Below, piece by piece: positions 44,540 to 55,690 of a stretch of DNA of 64,000 bases. The DNA lies in assembly GCF_023091745.1 (NCBI RefSeq), contig NC_068910.1, forward strand, positions 132,325,170 to 132,389,169, written 5' to 3'. A program made the position numbers and the translations under genes. Each line of letters opens with the position of its first letter. Positions within the stretch are counted from its first letter, which is position 1. Below the pieces are notes generated by a model that was not told the origin of the DNA, made no database searches, and worked only from the letters and a program-made list of their open reading frames with translations. The stretch comes from Budorcas taxicolor (Eukaryota; Chordata; Mammalia; Artiodactyla; Bovidae).

Positions 44540-44926
44540 AAAGAAGAAAAAACCCTGAGGTGGTTATTTCTTTCTTTAAACACTCTGTGTGGTTAGAAGC
44601 AGCCAGTTCCCTCTCCAGGCTTTATTATATTGCTTATTCTCACTACAGTGCTTTATCTCCCCAACAACCCTGTCCTCCAAAGCCTTATCTTCCTCCAAAG
44701 TGACCACAAGTCACTGCACGGCCACTGTGTGATATGGACTACCTGAATACTGTCTCCTCATGTTAATAGGATCATTGTTGCCTTTGAATCCAGCTAGGTC
44801 AGATATCCGAGCTCAGATTCTCAGTTCCTCCAGAGTCTATTGCTTGCCACCACCCTGGTATCAATCACTCTATTGATGAGGGTTAATTACAGAGAATGGA
44901 ATTCACTCTTAACTAATTGAAGCAGA
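44540..44926. other. Unassigned intergenic DNA
   Basis: Nothing recognised. Confidence 0.45.
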
Positions 44927-45175
44927 GAGCTTCCCAGGTGAACTGTGGTAAAGAATCCACCTGCCAGTGTAGGAGATGCAAGAGACATGGGTTTGATCCC
45001 TGGGTCAGGAAGATCCTCTGGAGAGGGAAATGGCAACCCACTCTAGTATTTTTGCCTGGGTAATCCCATGGACAGAGGAGCCTGGCAGGCTACAGTGCAT
45101 GAGGTCACAGAATTGGACACGACTGGGCGATTAAGCGTGCATGCACGTGCGCACGCACACACACACACACACAAC
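44927..45175 (+). repeat. Bov-tA SINE with (CA)n tail
   Basis: From gagcttcccaggtgaactgt to ggacacgactgggcgattaa, followed by a cacaca run to 45172. The 8-mer tgaagcag lies at 44918-44925 and 45176-45183. Confidence 0.93.
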
Positions 45176-45401
45176 TGAAGCAGGAAAGGAATGTATTAAA
45201 AGATGGTGGGGGCAAGTTCAAGGGGGAAGTTCTTAGCCATTTCTTCATATAGGAATTAACTCAGTATGTGGGGGATGACTTGATTGTAGAATAATCCAAT
45301 CTACATTATGAAAGTGCCTTTTAGATGGTGTCCCCCTGACCCCCACCCCACCGACTCCTCTTCTGGTGAAATTTCTAGGAAAGCTCCACTTAGAACTGAG
45401 G

Positions 45402-45657
45402 CTGCTACTGCTAAGTCACTTCAGTCATGTCTGACTCTGTGAGACCCCATAGACAGAAGCCCAGGCTCCCCTGTCCCTGGGATTCTCCAGGCAAGAACAC
45501 TGGAGTGGGTTGCCATTTCCTTCTCCAATGCGTGAAAGTGAAGTTGCTCAGTCGTGTCCAACTCTTAGCGACCCCATGGACTACAGCCTACCAGGCTCCT
45601 CCATCCATGGGATTTTCCAGGCAAGAGTACTGGAGTGGGGTGCCATTGCCTTCTCCA
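45402..45657 (-). repeat. Bov-A2 dimer SINE with 11-bp target-site duplication
   Basis: Minus-strand dimer from ctgctactgctaagtcactt to tgccattgccttctcca. The duplication tagaactgagg lies at 45391-45401 and 45658-45668. Confidence 0.95.
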
Positions 45658-45668
45658 TAGAACTGAGG

Positions 45669-46625
45669 GTAAGTGTCTTATTCCAGGGATAATTTTCTGG
45701 GGTAGAGAAAGGACAAGGTGAACCTAGAATGTCCTCTTCAGCTAGAAAGAAAGAGGCCCTCAGATTAATGAGGACATGTCAGAACACAGGACACTGCACA
45801 TCCATAAGAATGGCTAAAACAAAACAACAACAAAAACTTGACAAGTTCCCAAGAAGTGATTCTGCCTCTCCAGGATGGCTCTGGGATCCAGCCATCTGCT
45901 GTGCAGCTAGCACCTGGATATAGACAGAAGATACCACATCAGCCTCCCTGGAAATCTTTGAGGAAATCAAGGAATGTGTCCTGGTAGAAATCACGAGCTC
46001 TGGGTTCTGCTACTAACCTGCCTTGTACCTGTCCCTTTTCCTCTTCTGAGCCTCTGTGTCCTGTGTGTTTAATAAGGGGAGAGGGGACCCTAAGTGTTTT
46101 CACATTGATTTTCCTGGAACCCTAGGACTCCTAGGATTGCCCTGAGATGCTGCAAGGAGAGCCAGGGTTGGAGGTGAGCTCCACCTAGAACAGTTCTCCT
46201 TTTGTCTGTTTTAAGTTTGGCAGGCATAACTCTTAGTTGACGAACTCAGAAGGTTCTGAAAAATATCAATTCCTCTAGTTTTGAAATTTCTAAATTAATT
46301 TCTGACTCACATGACCCATTCTCAGAAGCTGGATGAAATATTCACTCCAAATATTCTTGGAGTTCTCCCAGGTCATGCCTCACTCCTGGGATGCGCTGCC
46401 CACTAACAAGCCACATCTCTCCAGTTCTCTCTGTGGGTCCAGCTGTGTCTGCTGGGGCATGGGCACCTTTTGGAAGCTGACCGTGGTCCCCTCTGCCTTT
46501 CTCTTCCTCATCCCTGTCTAGCCCACCCTCCACCCTGGGAAAATTCTTCCTAGCCTGGGGGGTGGGGCAGAATTCCCTTTTGTGTTTAAGACATTCACTC
46601 AGTCAATGCCAATGAATCCCCATCA
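45669..46625. other. Unassigned intergenic DNA
   Basis: No gene or confident repeat recognised. Confidence 0.45.
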
Positions 46626-47360
46626 TGGGTAGAATGGTGTCTCCCTAAAAAAAGTTCTGTTGGAGTCCTAACCTCCAATAACTCAGGATGTGACCAGATC
46701 TGGAGAAAGGGCCTTTAAAGAGGTGATTAAGTTATAATGAGTCTATTATGGTGGACCCTAAGATAGCAAGGAGATCAAATCCGTCAGTCCTAAAGGAAAT
46801 CAACCCTGAGTACTCATTGGAAAGACTAATGCTGAAGCTGAAGCCCCAGTACTTTGGCCACCTGATGTGAAGAGCTGACTCATTGGAAAAGACCCTCATG
46901 CTGGGGAAGATTGAGGGCAGAAGGAGAAAGGGGTGACAGAGGGTGAGATGGTTGGATGGCATCACTGATTCAATGGACATAAACTTGAGCAAACTGCAGG
47001 AGATGGTGAGGGACAGGGAAGCCGGGTGTGCTGGAGTCACAAAGAGTAGGACACAACTTGGCGACTGGACAACAGTACAAAGAGTGGACCCTAATCCAGT
47101 GTGACTGGTGTCCTTATAAGAAGAGGAAACCTGGACACATAAAGGCATAGCGTGAAGACAATGTGAAGAGGCAGAGAGAAGACAGCCATCTACAAGTCAA
47201 GAAGAGAGGCTTGGGATGTAGAGTTCCCTCACAACCCTCAGAACAAACCAATGCTGCTGACACCTTGATCTCAGACTTTCAGCCTCCAGAATGATGACAA
47301 TACATTTCTGTTGTTTAAGCCACTCAGTATGTTGTGATATTGTGTTTGCAGCCCCAGCAA
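46626..47360 (+). mobile_element. MLT1-type MaLR LTR split by a BovB insertion
   Basis: Left half: tagaatggtgtctccctaaa, gagaaagggcctttaaagag. Right half: gtgactggtgtccttataag, acaccttgatctcagacttt, catttctgttgtttaagcca. The two parts are collinear around the BovB at 46762-47083. Confidence 0.85.
46762..47083 (+). mobile_element. BovB (RTE) LINE 3' end, 11-bp target-site duplication
   Basis: Shows gatagcaaggagatcaaatc, ccagtactttggccacctga, agattgagggcagaaggaga and ggatggcatcactgattcaa, a 5'-truncated BovB 3' end. The duplication gtggaccctaa lies at 46751-46761 and 47084-47094. Confidence 0.95.
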
Positions 47361-47544
47361 ATGAATGCAGATTCCTTATCCCTCTTTTACCTCCCTTGCA
47401 AACACTCTTGAAATTCTCCTGGGCACTGTTAGTTCTCCTAACATCTGCTTGAATGGGAGAAAGGGATAGGAAAAAAACAAGTAAATATTTCATAATTTCG
47501 CTCAGCTCTACATACACAAGTGAGCCGAGAACCAGAGGCTAAAC

Positions 47545-47670
47545 TGCTTAAAAATCAGTGGACTGATGAGCTAATGATTATTGTCACTAGGTGATGGGTC
47601 CACGGGGGTTCATTGTACTATACTTTCTACATCTGTGTATATTTGAAATTTTCCATTATAAACCATTAAA
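47545..47670 (+). mobile_element. L1M LINE 3' end fragment
   Basis: Shows tgatgggtccacgggggttc and tgtatatttgaaattttcca, typical of L1M5-like 3' ends. Confidence 0.65.
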
Positions 47671-49344
47671 GAAGAGAAAGGAGAGAATGAGAAAGAAAGC
47701 ATCACTGCGTACCACTGGGCCAAAATATGACGCAAGGTGCTTCCATCTCTAGAGCTCCTCACGGTAGCATCCGCCCCTCTTGACCCTACCAGCCAGCCTC
47801 TGCTAACAACATCAAGAACTACCCCTTTCCCCATCCCCAGCTGAGGCCACTGTCTCCAGAGCCCATGCTCGGAGACTCCCTTCCCCAGCCAGGCTTCAGC
47901 ACTGAGGCTTTTGCAGCCATGGGGCAACTGCACCTGAGCAGAGCAAGGATGGCAGATGGAACCTCCTGGACCCCAGATACCCAGCAAACGTTATCATTAC
48001 CTGCGCTGCCCGGCCGGGTCTTCCTGGATGGCTCCTCACTCTAGCTCCTGTCTCTCCCTTCAGGATTAGTTTCCCCTGTATCCTGTTATTACCACTTCTT
48101 GTACCAAATAACTCCCCCAATATTACTCATGATCACTCATTATATCCTGAGACCCATCTACAGTGCCTCATGCCCAGCTCCCTGCCACCAAAAACTCTCC
48201 CTGACCCTTGACTCTGGGGCAGGGTGAAAGAACCCATGGAAACAATATTATTTGTGGCATTTTAAATGAGTTTGGATCACATTACCCCTGGAACCATGGT
48301 TAAGTAATCAAATGGCAGCCTAAGGGTTCTTGGCTTTCTTGTGCTCCATTGCAGGGGCCACTGTTTATGTTTTCTTTTAATTCCTCTTCTAAATTCACTT
48401 CTTCCTTTAGAGGCTGTGAGGGCAGAAATTTCCACTGGCAAAATAAGAAAAGGAAAATGGGCTTTTTATGGGATTGATTCAATGAAACATAAGACAACTG
48501 TCCTTTTATTTTAGGATTATGTTCTTCCCATTTTCTGGTCTTAAAATATCTTTTCTTCCATGAAGTGCTAGTATCAGTGTACCGCAATCTATCAGTTGGG
48601 GTTTAATTGCAGGTATAGCAGTCTCTCTAGTTATTTTAAGCAGAAAATAATTTAATATAGGGATTTAGAACTTAACAAAATCATTGAAAAGACCGGTGAG
48701 CAGAGGTAGATTGGGCTTCTGGGAGTACCTCCCAGAAGAATTGACCTGCCAGGAGCTCTGCCCTCTCTGTCATGATGGGCAATCTGGGGAGTTGGGAAGT
48801 CCCTGGCCCCATCTGCCAGCTACAGGACTACACCACCCCCAGCAGTGATCCCTGTGATCCAGGGATGGATCCCTGGGCTGATCCGGGGATCAGCAAGAGT
48901 GATGCCACATGTTTGCCCTTTGACACACCCCAAACTAGAGCTTGGGCCTAGAATCTCTGCTACCGCCACCCCAGGAGAACCAAACTTCGTTGTCCCCGAC
49001 TAGTCCAGAAAAGCAGCGGTAGTGCAAAAGCACATGCTTGGCCACTCTCTGCCTTCTCAGTCTCATTCCAGGGCACCTGCCTGGCAGAGGCAGGTTATGG
49101 GCACACCTAAAGCTATAAGGCCTGCTGCCCAAGGGATGGAGCGCTTGATCCAGTCTGCAGTTCTGTGGCTCGATGCCCACATTTTACTCAGGTGTGAAAC
49201 CCAAAATTTCCAGTAGGCAGGGGGTGAGATCAGTTCCCTAGAGCAAGCTCCATCAAGGAGAGAAATTAAACTGCTCAGAGTCATGCCTAGTAGCCAATAA
49301 GCACAGGGAGAGGGGCTCCTCCTCATTAGTCACCAAGAGGATAC
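47671..49344. other. Unassigned intergenic DNA
   Basis: No gene recognised. Two small GATCC-rich hairpins lie at 48848-48891. The stretch near 48600-48680 looks like an old repeat I cannot name. Confidence 0.4.
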
Positions 49345-50005
49345 TAATGAGAGCCACGATTAAAATCACCACTACACACCACTGAAATGACCGAAAAGAA
49401 GAAGAGTGACCGCACCAAGTAAGTGCAAGGATGTAGAGTGAGGAGCGCTCCTGTTCAATACTGGTGCGAGCCTACACTGATACAAACATTTGGAAAATCG
49501 TGTGATGGTACCTACTACAACTCTAAGTATGGATGACCTCTGACCCACTAATTCCCCCAGAAACCCATCAAATAAAAACAGGCATGAGAATGTTCATGAT
49601 ATCAGTTTTTAAGAGCCCCAAACTGAAGACAGTCCAAATGTCCATCAACAGGAGAATTAGTAAATAAGCTGGGGTACATTCAGGTATTGAAACATTAGAT
49701 AGCAATGAGAACTGACGAACCACAATCATGTGCAGCTGCACGGGTGGATATTAAGCCAAAAAAGACACAAATGAGGTTATACCGTATGTCTTCATATAAA
49801 CAAAGTATAGAAGCATGGTCTTGGGAGTTAACATAGTGGGTCTCCTTGCAAGTAGATAGGAACTGGTATAAGGAACACAAAGTGGGTTTCTGGGGTGTTG
49901 GCTGTGTTTTGTTTCTTGACTGAGACGCTGGTTACATGTATGTGGTTACATGTTGGGAATTTTGGTCTTGCTGTACACTTATGATCCATGCACCTTTTAA
50001 TGTGT
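49345..50005 (+). mobile_element. L1M LINE 3' region
   Basis: Ordered but diverged L1 landmarks: aaatcaccactacacaccac, gaaacccatcaaataaaaac, gtccaaatgtccatcaacag, tgctgtacacttatgatcca. Dead element. Confidence 0.75.
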
Positions 50006-50006
50006 G

Positions 50007-50012
50007 TATATA

Positions 50013-50044
<32 letters not shown>
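50007..50044. repeat. (TA)n microsatellite
   Basis: Alternating TA, interrupted once by GTA, after the L1 tail. Confidence 0.93.
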
Positions 50045-50045
<1 letters not shown>

Positions 50046-50149
50046 CAATTAAATGTGCAAAATGAAGCACACAACTTAGCTTTCAGTCTTTCTCTAAGCA
50101 CCCTCCCTCTTCCCCCACCCCTGCAGATGACAATGATGGTTCCACTTAA

Positions 50150-50330
50150 GGAACACATGAGCCACACACCGCACCTCACACTGTTGATCCTCACAATCTC
50201 TGGGCCAAGTGGAAGGCTATTTCATGGATGAGGCTCCAGGAATGAAGAGAAATTACACAGCCTGTCCAGAGCCATCCAGTGGACAAGTGGCTGAGCCATG
50301 AGTCAAACCCATGACTCTGTGGCTTGTGTC
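50150..50330 (-). repeat. MIR SINE
   Basis: Shows cactgttgatcctcacaatc, ttcatggatgaggctccagg and gccatgagtcaaacccatga in MIR complement order. Confidence 0.6.
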
Positions 50331-50919
50331 TTTCCCGTTCAGAAGCCCATTGCTCCTCTGCTGTGCTTGGTCTCTTTTCCTGGTCTGCAGCCTGCTTGGG
50401 TATGTGGTCCGTTGCCAAGGATTTGGCTCTCTTCCTGTCCCCTCCCTTCTGCCCCTTTCCTGGAGCTCCAGGTCTGAAATGCCAGCAGCTGCCACCATCG
50501 CCAAGCACTTAGAGGGCAACATGTTGTTCCTTGATGACAAACCTCAGGGAGCCATCAACAGTTACTGTCCCCATACACAGGTGGTCTAACATTCCGGAAC
50601 TTGTCCTTGCCCTTGGGCCAGCTGGTCTCAGGAGCCGTCTGGGCAGTGTTTGTGGGCTCTGCCACATCAGGGCCTATAGGAGCAGGGCTGGCAGATTTGC
50701 ACCCATGACCAGCCCCTCGTGGTCTTTGCTTCGCTTGACCATATTTGGGTAGAGTAGGCTGAGGTCCAGCAGCAGCCAGAGGCCCTGGTGCCATGGCTGG
50801 GTCTTGGAGGAAGTTCCTGATGTCCTGGAGAGGCCTCTCCCACAGGCCTTAGTAGTGGTGCGAAGAGTGTATGCCTTCTAACCCCCACCTGCACCAGCGC
50901 TGTCAGTGTCTGGCACTCT
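50331..50919. other. Unassigned intergenic DNA
   Basis: Nothing recognised. Confidence 0.45.
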
Positions 50920-51160
50920 GCAGTGAAAGGACATGCCAGGTGCTGAGCTAGGCAGGCACTAAAGGGTCAGAGGTGGCTGAGAAAGATGCAGTGTCCCTGC
51001 CTGCAAGTAGCTAACAACCTTGGTGGTGAGAGCACCCAACACTTGTGGAGCACTCCCTGTTTGCTGGCACTGTTCCGATCTGCCTATAACGGTGTTATCT
51101 CATTGAAGCCTTAAAAGAACTCTTTGAGGCAGGTACTCTGATTCCCATTTTATAGATAAG
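50920..51160 (-). repeat. L2/MIR-type fragments
   Basis: An L2/MIR3-like string (gtgctgagctaggcaggcac) is followed by a MIR complement (ttgaggcaggtactctgatt, ccattttatagataag) cut off by the next SINE. Confidence 0.5.
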
Positions 51161-51162
51161 TT

Positions 51163-51352
51163 ATGTCTGACATTTTTGCAGCCCCGTGGACTGTATCCTG
51201 CCAGTCTTCTCTGTCCATGAGATTTCCTGGTCAAGAATACTGGAGTGGGTTGCCATTTCCTTCTCCAGGGCATCTTCTCAACCCAGGGATCAAGCCCAGG
51301 TCTCCTGCATTGACAGGCAGGTTCTTTACCATTGAGCCACCAGGGGAGCCCA
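51163..51352 (-). repeat. Bov-tA SINE
   Basis: Minus-strand element with ctggtcaagaatactggagt, ending ttgagccaccaggggagccc. Confidence 0.9.
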
Positions 51353-51439
51353 TGGCAGGCCCTCTGAGCTGACCCAGTCTTCCTCTCCTCCTCACATTTG
51401 CCATCCTTGTGTAATCTCCCAAAATCTGAGCATGGGCTG

Positions 51440-51834
51440 GATTTACCGCCTCACTTCTAACGACTAGAATAGGGTAAAAGTAACGAAAGTTGCTCTGATA
51501 CTGGGTCTTAGAAAAGACTGTGGCTTCCATCTTGGGTGCTCTCTTGCTTTCTGGGATCACTCTCCCTGGGGGAAGCCAGCTGCCTGGTGGTGAGGCAGTC
51601 CTGGGGAGAGGCTCCAGTGAGTGAACTTGGTCATAGGTCCTGCTGCGAGTGAGCCTGGAGACGCCTGCAGCCTCGGATGATGTCTTGATGGCAACATCAT
51701 GAGAGACCCCATCCAGAACCTCGCAGGAAGCTGCTTGCACATCCCTGACCCTCAGAACCGTGAGACAGTAAATGTTTGTGGTTTTAAGCAGCCAAATGCT
51801 GGGGCACTCTGTTACGCAGCAATGGACGGCTAAT
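51440..51834 (+). mobile_element. MaLR-type LTR (MLT1-like)
   Basis: Shows ctgggatcactctccctggg, ggaagccagctgcctggtgg, aacatcatgagagaccccat, ccctgaccctcagaaccgtg and gttacgcagcaatggacgg. This landmark order is that of an old MaLR LTR. Confidence 0.7.
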
Positions 51835-52190
51835 CCACTCACCCACACTCATGCAGACAGAGCTGGAATTGGGACCCAAGCGTGTCTGACTGCAAAGCCC
51901 CTGCTCTTAACCACTCTCAGTGCTGTTTTCCCCAGTCGTGGAGGGAACACGTCAGTGCCTGAAGTGAGCCGAGACTACCTAGAACCGGTGGTGAGGCTGA
52001 GAGCTGAGGAACTAACCTCAGGCAAGATTCTTAACCATTCTGTGCCTCAGTTGTTTCATATACAAACTGCGGATGATAATAATACTCAATTTCATAGGGT
52101 TGTCCTGAGGATTAAATAAGTTTATACATGTGAAGCTCTTAGAACATAGTGAACATTCTAAAAGAGTTAACCACTATTAGTATTAGAAGA
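51835..52190. repeat. MIR SINE fragments
   Basis: First a MIR complement end (agctggaattgggacccaag, gctcttaaccactctcag). Then, from about 51990, a plus-strand MIR (gcctcagttgtttcatatac, tgtcctgaggattaaataag). Confidence 0.65.
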
Positions 52191-52247
52191 AATAATATAT
52201 GCAAATATCAAATGAAATAAGATTTGGCTCAGCTCAGGCTCCTCTGA

Positions 52248-52365
52248 AAAATCGGTATTCTCATCTGCAAAATGAAGATAACACCATTATCATTTCTTGT
52301 CATCAGCATTAGATGAATTAGCACAGTGCCTGGAACATACTAGAAGCTTAATAAATGGCACCTAA
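52248..52365 (+). repeat. MIR SINE
   Basis: Shows tctcatctgcaaaatgaaga and acagtgcctggaacatacta in MIR order. Confidence 0.65.
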
Positions 52366-52377
52366 AGGATGATTAGA

Positions 52378-52580
52378 GATTTCCTGGTGGTTCAGTGGTA
52401 AAGAATCCATGAGCCAATGCAAACGTAGGAGACACAGGTTCGATCCCTGCATCACGAATTTCCTCTGGAAGAGAAAGATCCCCACTCCAGTACTCTTGCC
52501 TGGGAAATGCCACGGACAGAGAAGCCTGGTGGGCTACAGTCTATGCAAAGAGTTGGACACGATTGAGCACGCACACACCC
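52378..52580 (+). repeat. Bov-tA SINE
   Basis: From gatttcctggtggttcagtg to ttggacacgattgagcacgc. A small duplication in the head (aatgcaaacgtaggagacac) is private to this copy. Flanks aaaggatgatt and aaagtatgatt are a near-perfect target-site duplication. Confidence 0.9.
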
Positions 52581-53849
52581 AAAGTATGATTGTATTGACT
52601 AACAAAGCATGATTACACTGACTAACGTTCTAAGGGTGGCACATGGGGGGTGGGTGAATGGTGAGCACTGTTATAGTCCAGGTCTTGTTGACCCCACTCT
52701 TCTGAGACCCCTCACTCTCCCCAGCACTGGAGTCTGGGAGCTGGCTGAAGGTGGAAGGCAAGGTGAGGATGGGAGGCAGACAGCCTGCAGTCCGTGAGAT
52801 CCACGAAGGGGCCTAGACCTGCCTCCTGCTCCTTGGGAACGAGCCCCAGAGCACTGAGCCAGCAGCTAATAGGCCCCTTAATGCTCCAGTTATGGGACTA
52901 TGTTAACAGTCCCAAGAAGGGACTTGGTTCCATGAAAATCCCCAAGCCCCTGGGGCTGAAAGGCTTAATGAGTCCCAGCAACAAGGCCGCCACCATTTCT
53001 CATTCCAGTTGGATCTCTGTTGAGATAGCATGGTTTGTGCTCAAAACACACTCCAAAAGAAATAAATAAGTAAATAATACAAAAAAGATGGGCTTTACTC
53101 TGCAGCCCTGTGTGGAAATGTTTGAGAAAATGATGACCATCTTTGTTCAAAGATTTGGAGATTTGGGAAACATGTTTGCATAACTTTGCCAATTTCTTGG
53201 CAAAAAAAAAACAAACCATAAAGGAGAAAACGCACCACACATAGTCCCCCAAATGATACCAAAACACACTTTCTAAAAACAACTGCAGAGCGCCCCTGAT
53301 GTTGCCTATCACTGGTTTTCAAACGGTTCCTCCGAGCTCCTCCACCCCCTATACAAATCAGAGCTGCTCTCCTTTTGTTGACCTCACATTTCAGGATTCA
53401 GATTCTGATTTTTTGGAAAAGGGCTTTTCCTACTTAAGAGACAAAAAAAAAAAAGCCTTGAAAGCTGCATTCTTCGGTCATCTCTAAGCTCCTGTCTAGT
53501 TCTGGTAACATTAGAGTCTCTGTTCAAAAGGAGGGAAAGGGGGATAAAAATGGCATAGGAAACACAAGAGTCAGATCAAAGAAGAACTTCCCATAGAAAA
53601 GAGCATACCCACCGTCACGAGAAAGGCAGAAGGAGTGCTGAGGAATGTTCACTTGCAGGGATCTTTGAGAAGAACAGCAGAAGGGCTTAGATGCAGGGAG
53701 GTGGATGGGTTGATTTCATGGCAGGAGGATTCTGCGGCCCTGTGAAATTCCTATGCAGGCTAAGCAGTTCCTGGCTGGGGAAAGGCCCTGCAGACCGCAA
53801 GGTACAGTCTGTCTTCCACACTTCTCCCAGCTCTGCAACCCGAGTCAAG
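52581..53849. other. Unassigned intergenic DNA
   Basis: No gene or confident repeat; two short A-runs near 53203 and 53443. Confidence 0.45.
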
Positions 53850-53965
53850 CACCCAGCAAACCTCCAGGAGCGTCTACTACATGCCAAACCCTTTGTGAGT
53901 TCTGGAGGTACTGCTGTGAACAAAGTAAGAGCCCCTGCCCTCTCAGAGTCTGTATTCTAGAAGGC
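53850..53965 (+). repeat. L2/MIR3-type fragment
   Basis: Shows gcgtctactacatgccaaac then agagcccctgccctctcaga, a mammal-wide motif order. Confidence 0.5.
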
Positions 53966-54304
53966 GCCACAGAACCTCACCCGCACATTTAGTGCCGCCT
54001 GTACTAGGGCTCGAAGAAAGAAATACAGAACAACAAGAACGACTGCAGGGAACTGGAAGCCAGAGGCTACTGGGTGGGGCTTCCTTGAGGAGGGATGTTT
54101 GAGAGAAAACCTGAAAATGAGGTGGAGAGGGAAGGGGACCCCACCCCGTGAAGGGAGCCATGGGGGCCCTTCCGGGCTTTCCTTCTGGTGTACAAGCATG
54201 GGGAAGGTGCAGGCTTAGCTCATTCCCAATTTCTAGGTTAATGAATTCATCCCCTGGGTGGTCTTGCTGTCTGGATTAGACTTCAGTCCCCTGGCTCCTG
54301 CTTC
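53966..54304. other. Unassigned intergenic DNA
   Basis: Nothing recognised. Confidence 0.45.
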
Positions 54305-54440
54305 ACAAACCTGAGTGTGCCTCAGAATCAGCTGGGTGCTTGTGAAAACCAGGTCTCTGAACCCCACCCCCCAAATCTTGAATCAATGTTGATGAGACGG
54401 AAGCCATCCCAAACCACACTTGAGAAGCACTGCCGTCTCA
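54305..54440 (-). mobile_element. MER5A-like fragment
   Basis: Shows gtgtgcctcagaatcagctg, ctctgaaccccaccccccaa and acacttgagaagcactgccg, matching MER5A. Confidence 0.65.
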
Positions 54441-55187
54441 GGGGTAACCTCCCATCAGGGTCTTGCTGGACACCAACCTGTCAGAGGGATTCGTGGCTCC
54501 CGGCGTGGCGTGATTCTGGGGCCAGGCCACTCTGGGAGGAAGTGGCATCCCTTCTCTGCCCTCAGGCTCCTCAGCTGTTCTGCCTGGAGGGAGAGCAGGC
54601 TGGCTGACCAGTTGCAGACCCTCACCCCCAGTATTTCTGTCTGCCTTCCACCAGCCCAGAGATGTAGTCCTGCTGACCAGGTAATTTGCCCGGTCAGGTG
54701 AAAGGGCGGCAGGGAGGGGAGCCGGACAGCTCTGCAGGCCCATTTTCCAGCTGGAGCAATGTCTGGTTGAGGGAGCCAAAGGGAAGGATGTTGGGGAATG
54801 ATTGCCTTCCTCCCCTGCTAGGGGGCCAACCCCACAGGAGGAAGGCCAGGCTGATGTTCAAGCTTAGGAAATAGGGAGTTTTGAGGCCCAGCAGCAGCAG
54901 CTGCCTGAAGCTTGCTCCGCAACAGACTTCTTATTCCCAGTCATCTGCCTTTTCAGCAGAGAACAGAGTCAGGGCTGCAGATTCCCACCATGTCAGGCCC
55001 CTCAGAGACCCAGGAGAACAAGCTCACACCTGCTGGCCTGGGTGTCGGCTCCACAAGGTCTCGTCTGTCTCTGCCTTGTTCGTGGGCTCATCCTCAGCAC
55101 CTAGTGCAGGATCCAGCCTGGAAGAGATGCTCCCCAATGTTAGCTGAATGATGATAGGAGAGGAGGAGCTAGAATGCCACAGTTAGG
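54441..55187. other. Unassigned intergenic DNA
   Basis: No gene or clear repeat recognised. Confidence 0.45.
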
Positions 55188-55195
55188 AGCATGGG

Positions 55196-55310
55196 GGGAC
55201 TTCCTTGGTGGTGTGGTGGTTAAGATTCCATGGCTCCAAGGCAGGTGGCATGGGTTCAACCCCTGGTTGGGAACTAAGATCCCACACGCCACGCAGTGCT
55301 TCAAAAAGAA
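55196..55310 (+). repeat. CHR-2 type SINE, short, with 8-bp target-site duplication
   Basis: From ggggacttccttggtggtgt to the A-rich tail tcaaaaagaa. The duplication agcatggg lies at 55188-55195 and 55311-55318. Confidence 0.9.
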
Positions 55311-55318
55311 AGCATGGG

Positions 55319-55562
55319 CCTGCTTCAGTCGTGTCCGACTCTGTGCGACCCCACAGACCGGCAGCCCACCAGGCTCCCCCGTCCCCGGGATTCTCCAGGC
55401 AAGAACACTGGAGTGGGTTGCCATTGCCTTCTCCAATGCACAAAAGTGAAAAGTGAAAGTGAAGCCGCTCAGTCGTGTCTGACTCTTAGCGACCCCTTGG
55501 ACTGCATGGGATTTTCCAATCTTCCCACGGGATTTTCCAGGCAAGAGTGCTGGAGTGGGTCT
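55319..55562 (-). repeat. Bov-A2 dimer SINE with internal duplication
   Basis: Minus-strand dimer directly after the CHR-2. The second monomer is rearranged: gggattttcc occurs twice, at 55508-55517 and 55529-55538, and the usual block between them is missing. Confidence 0.92.
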
Positions 55563-55574
55563 GGGCTTTCAAGC

Positions 55575-55690
55575 AGCATGAACCTGGTTTCAAATCCTGA
55601 CTCTGAATTTACCAGCTGTGCGTCTTGGGCAAGTTCCCAGCCTGGCAGAGCCTCATCCTCTTCATCTGTGGATCAGTGATAGGTAATGAC
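55575..55690 (+). repeat. MIR SINE
   Basis: Shows cctggtttcaaatcctgact, tttaccagctgtgcgtcttg and gagcctcatcctcttcatct in MIR order. Confidence 0.7.

Noticed and set aside
51231..51848. Minus-strand open frame of 205 codons
   Set aside because: It spans a Bov-tA SINE, an MLT1-like LTR and their junction, so it cannot be a conserved gene.
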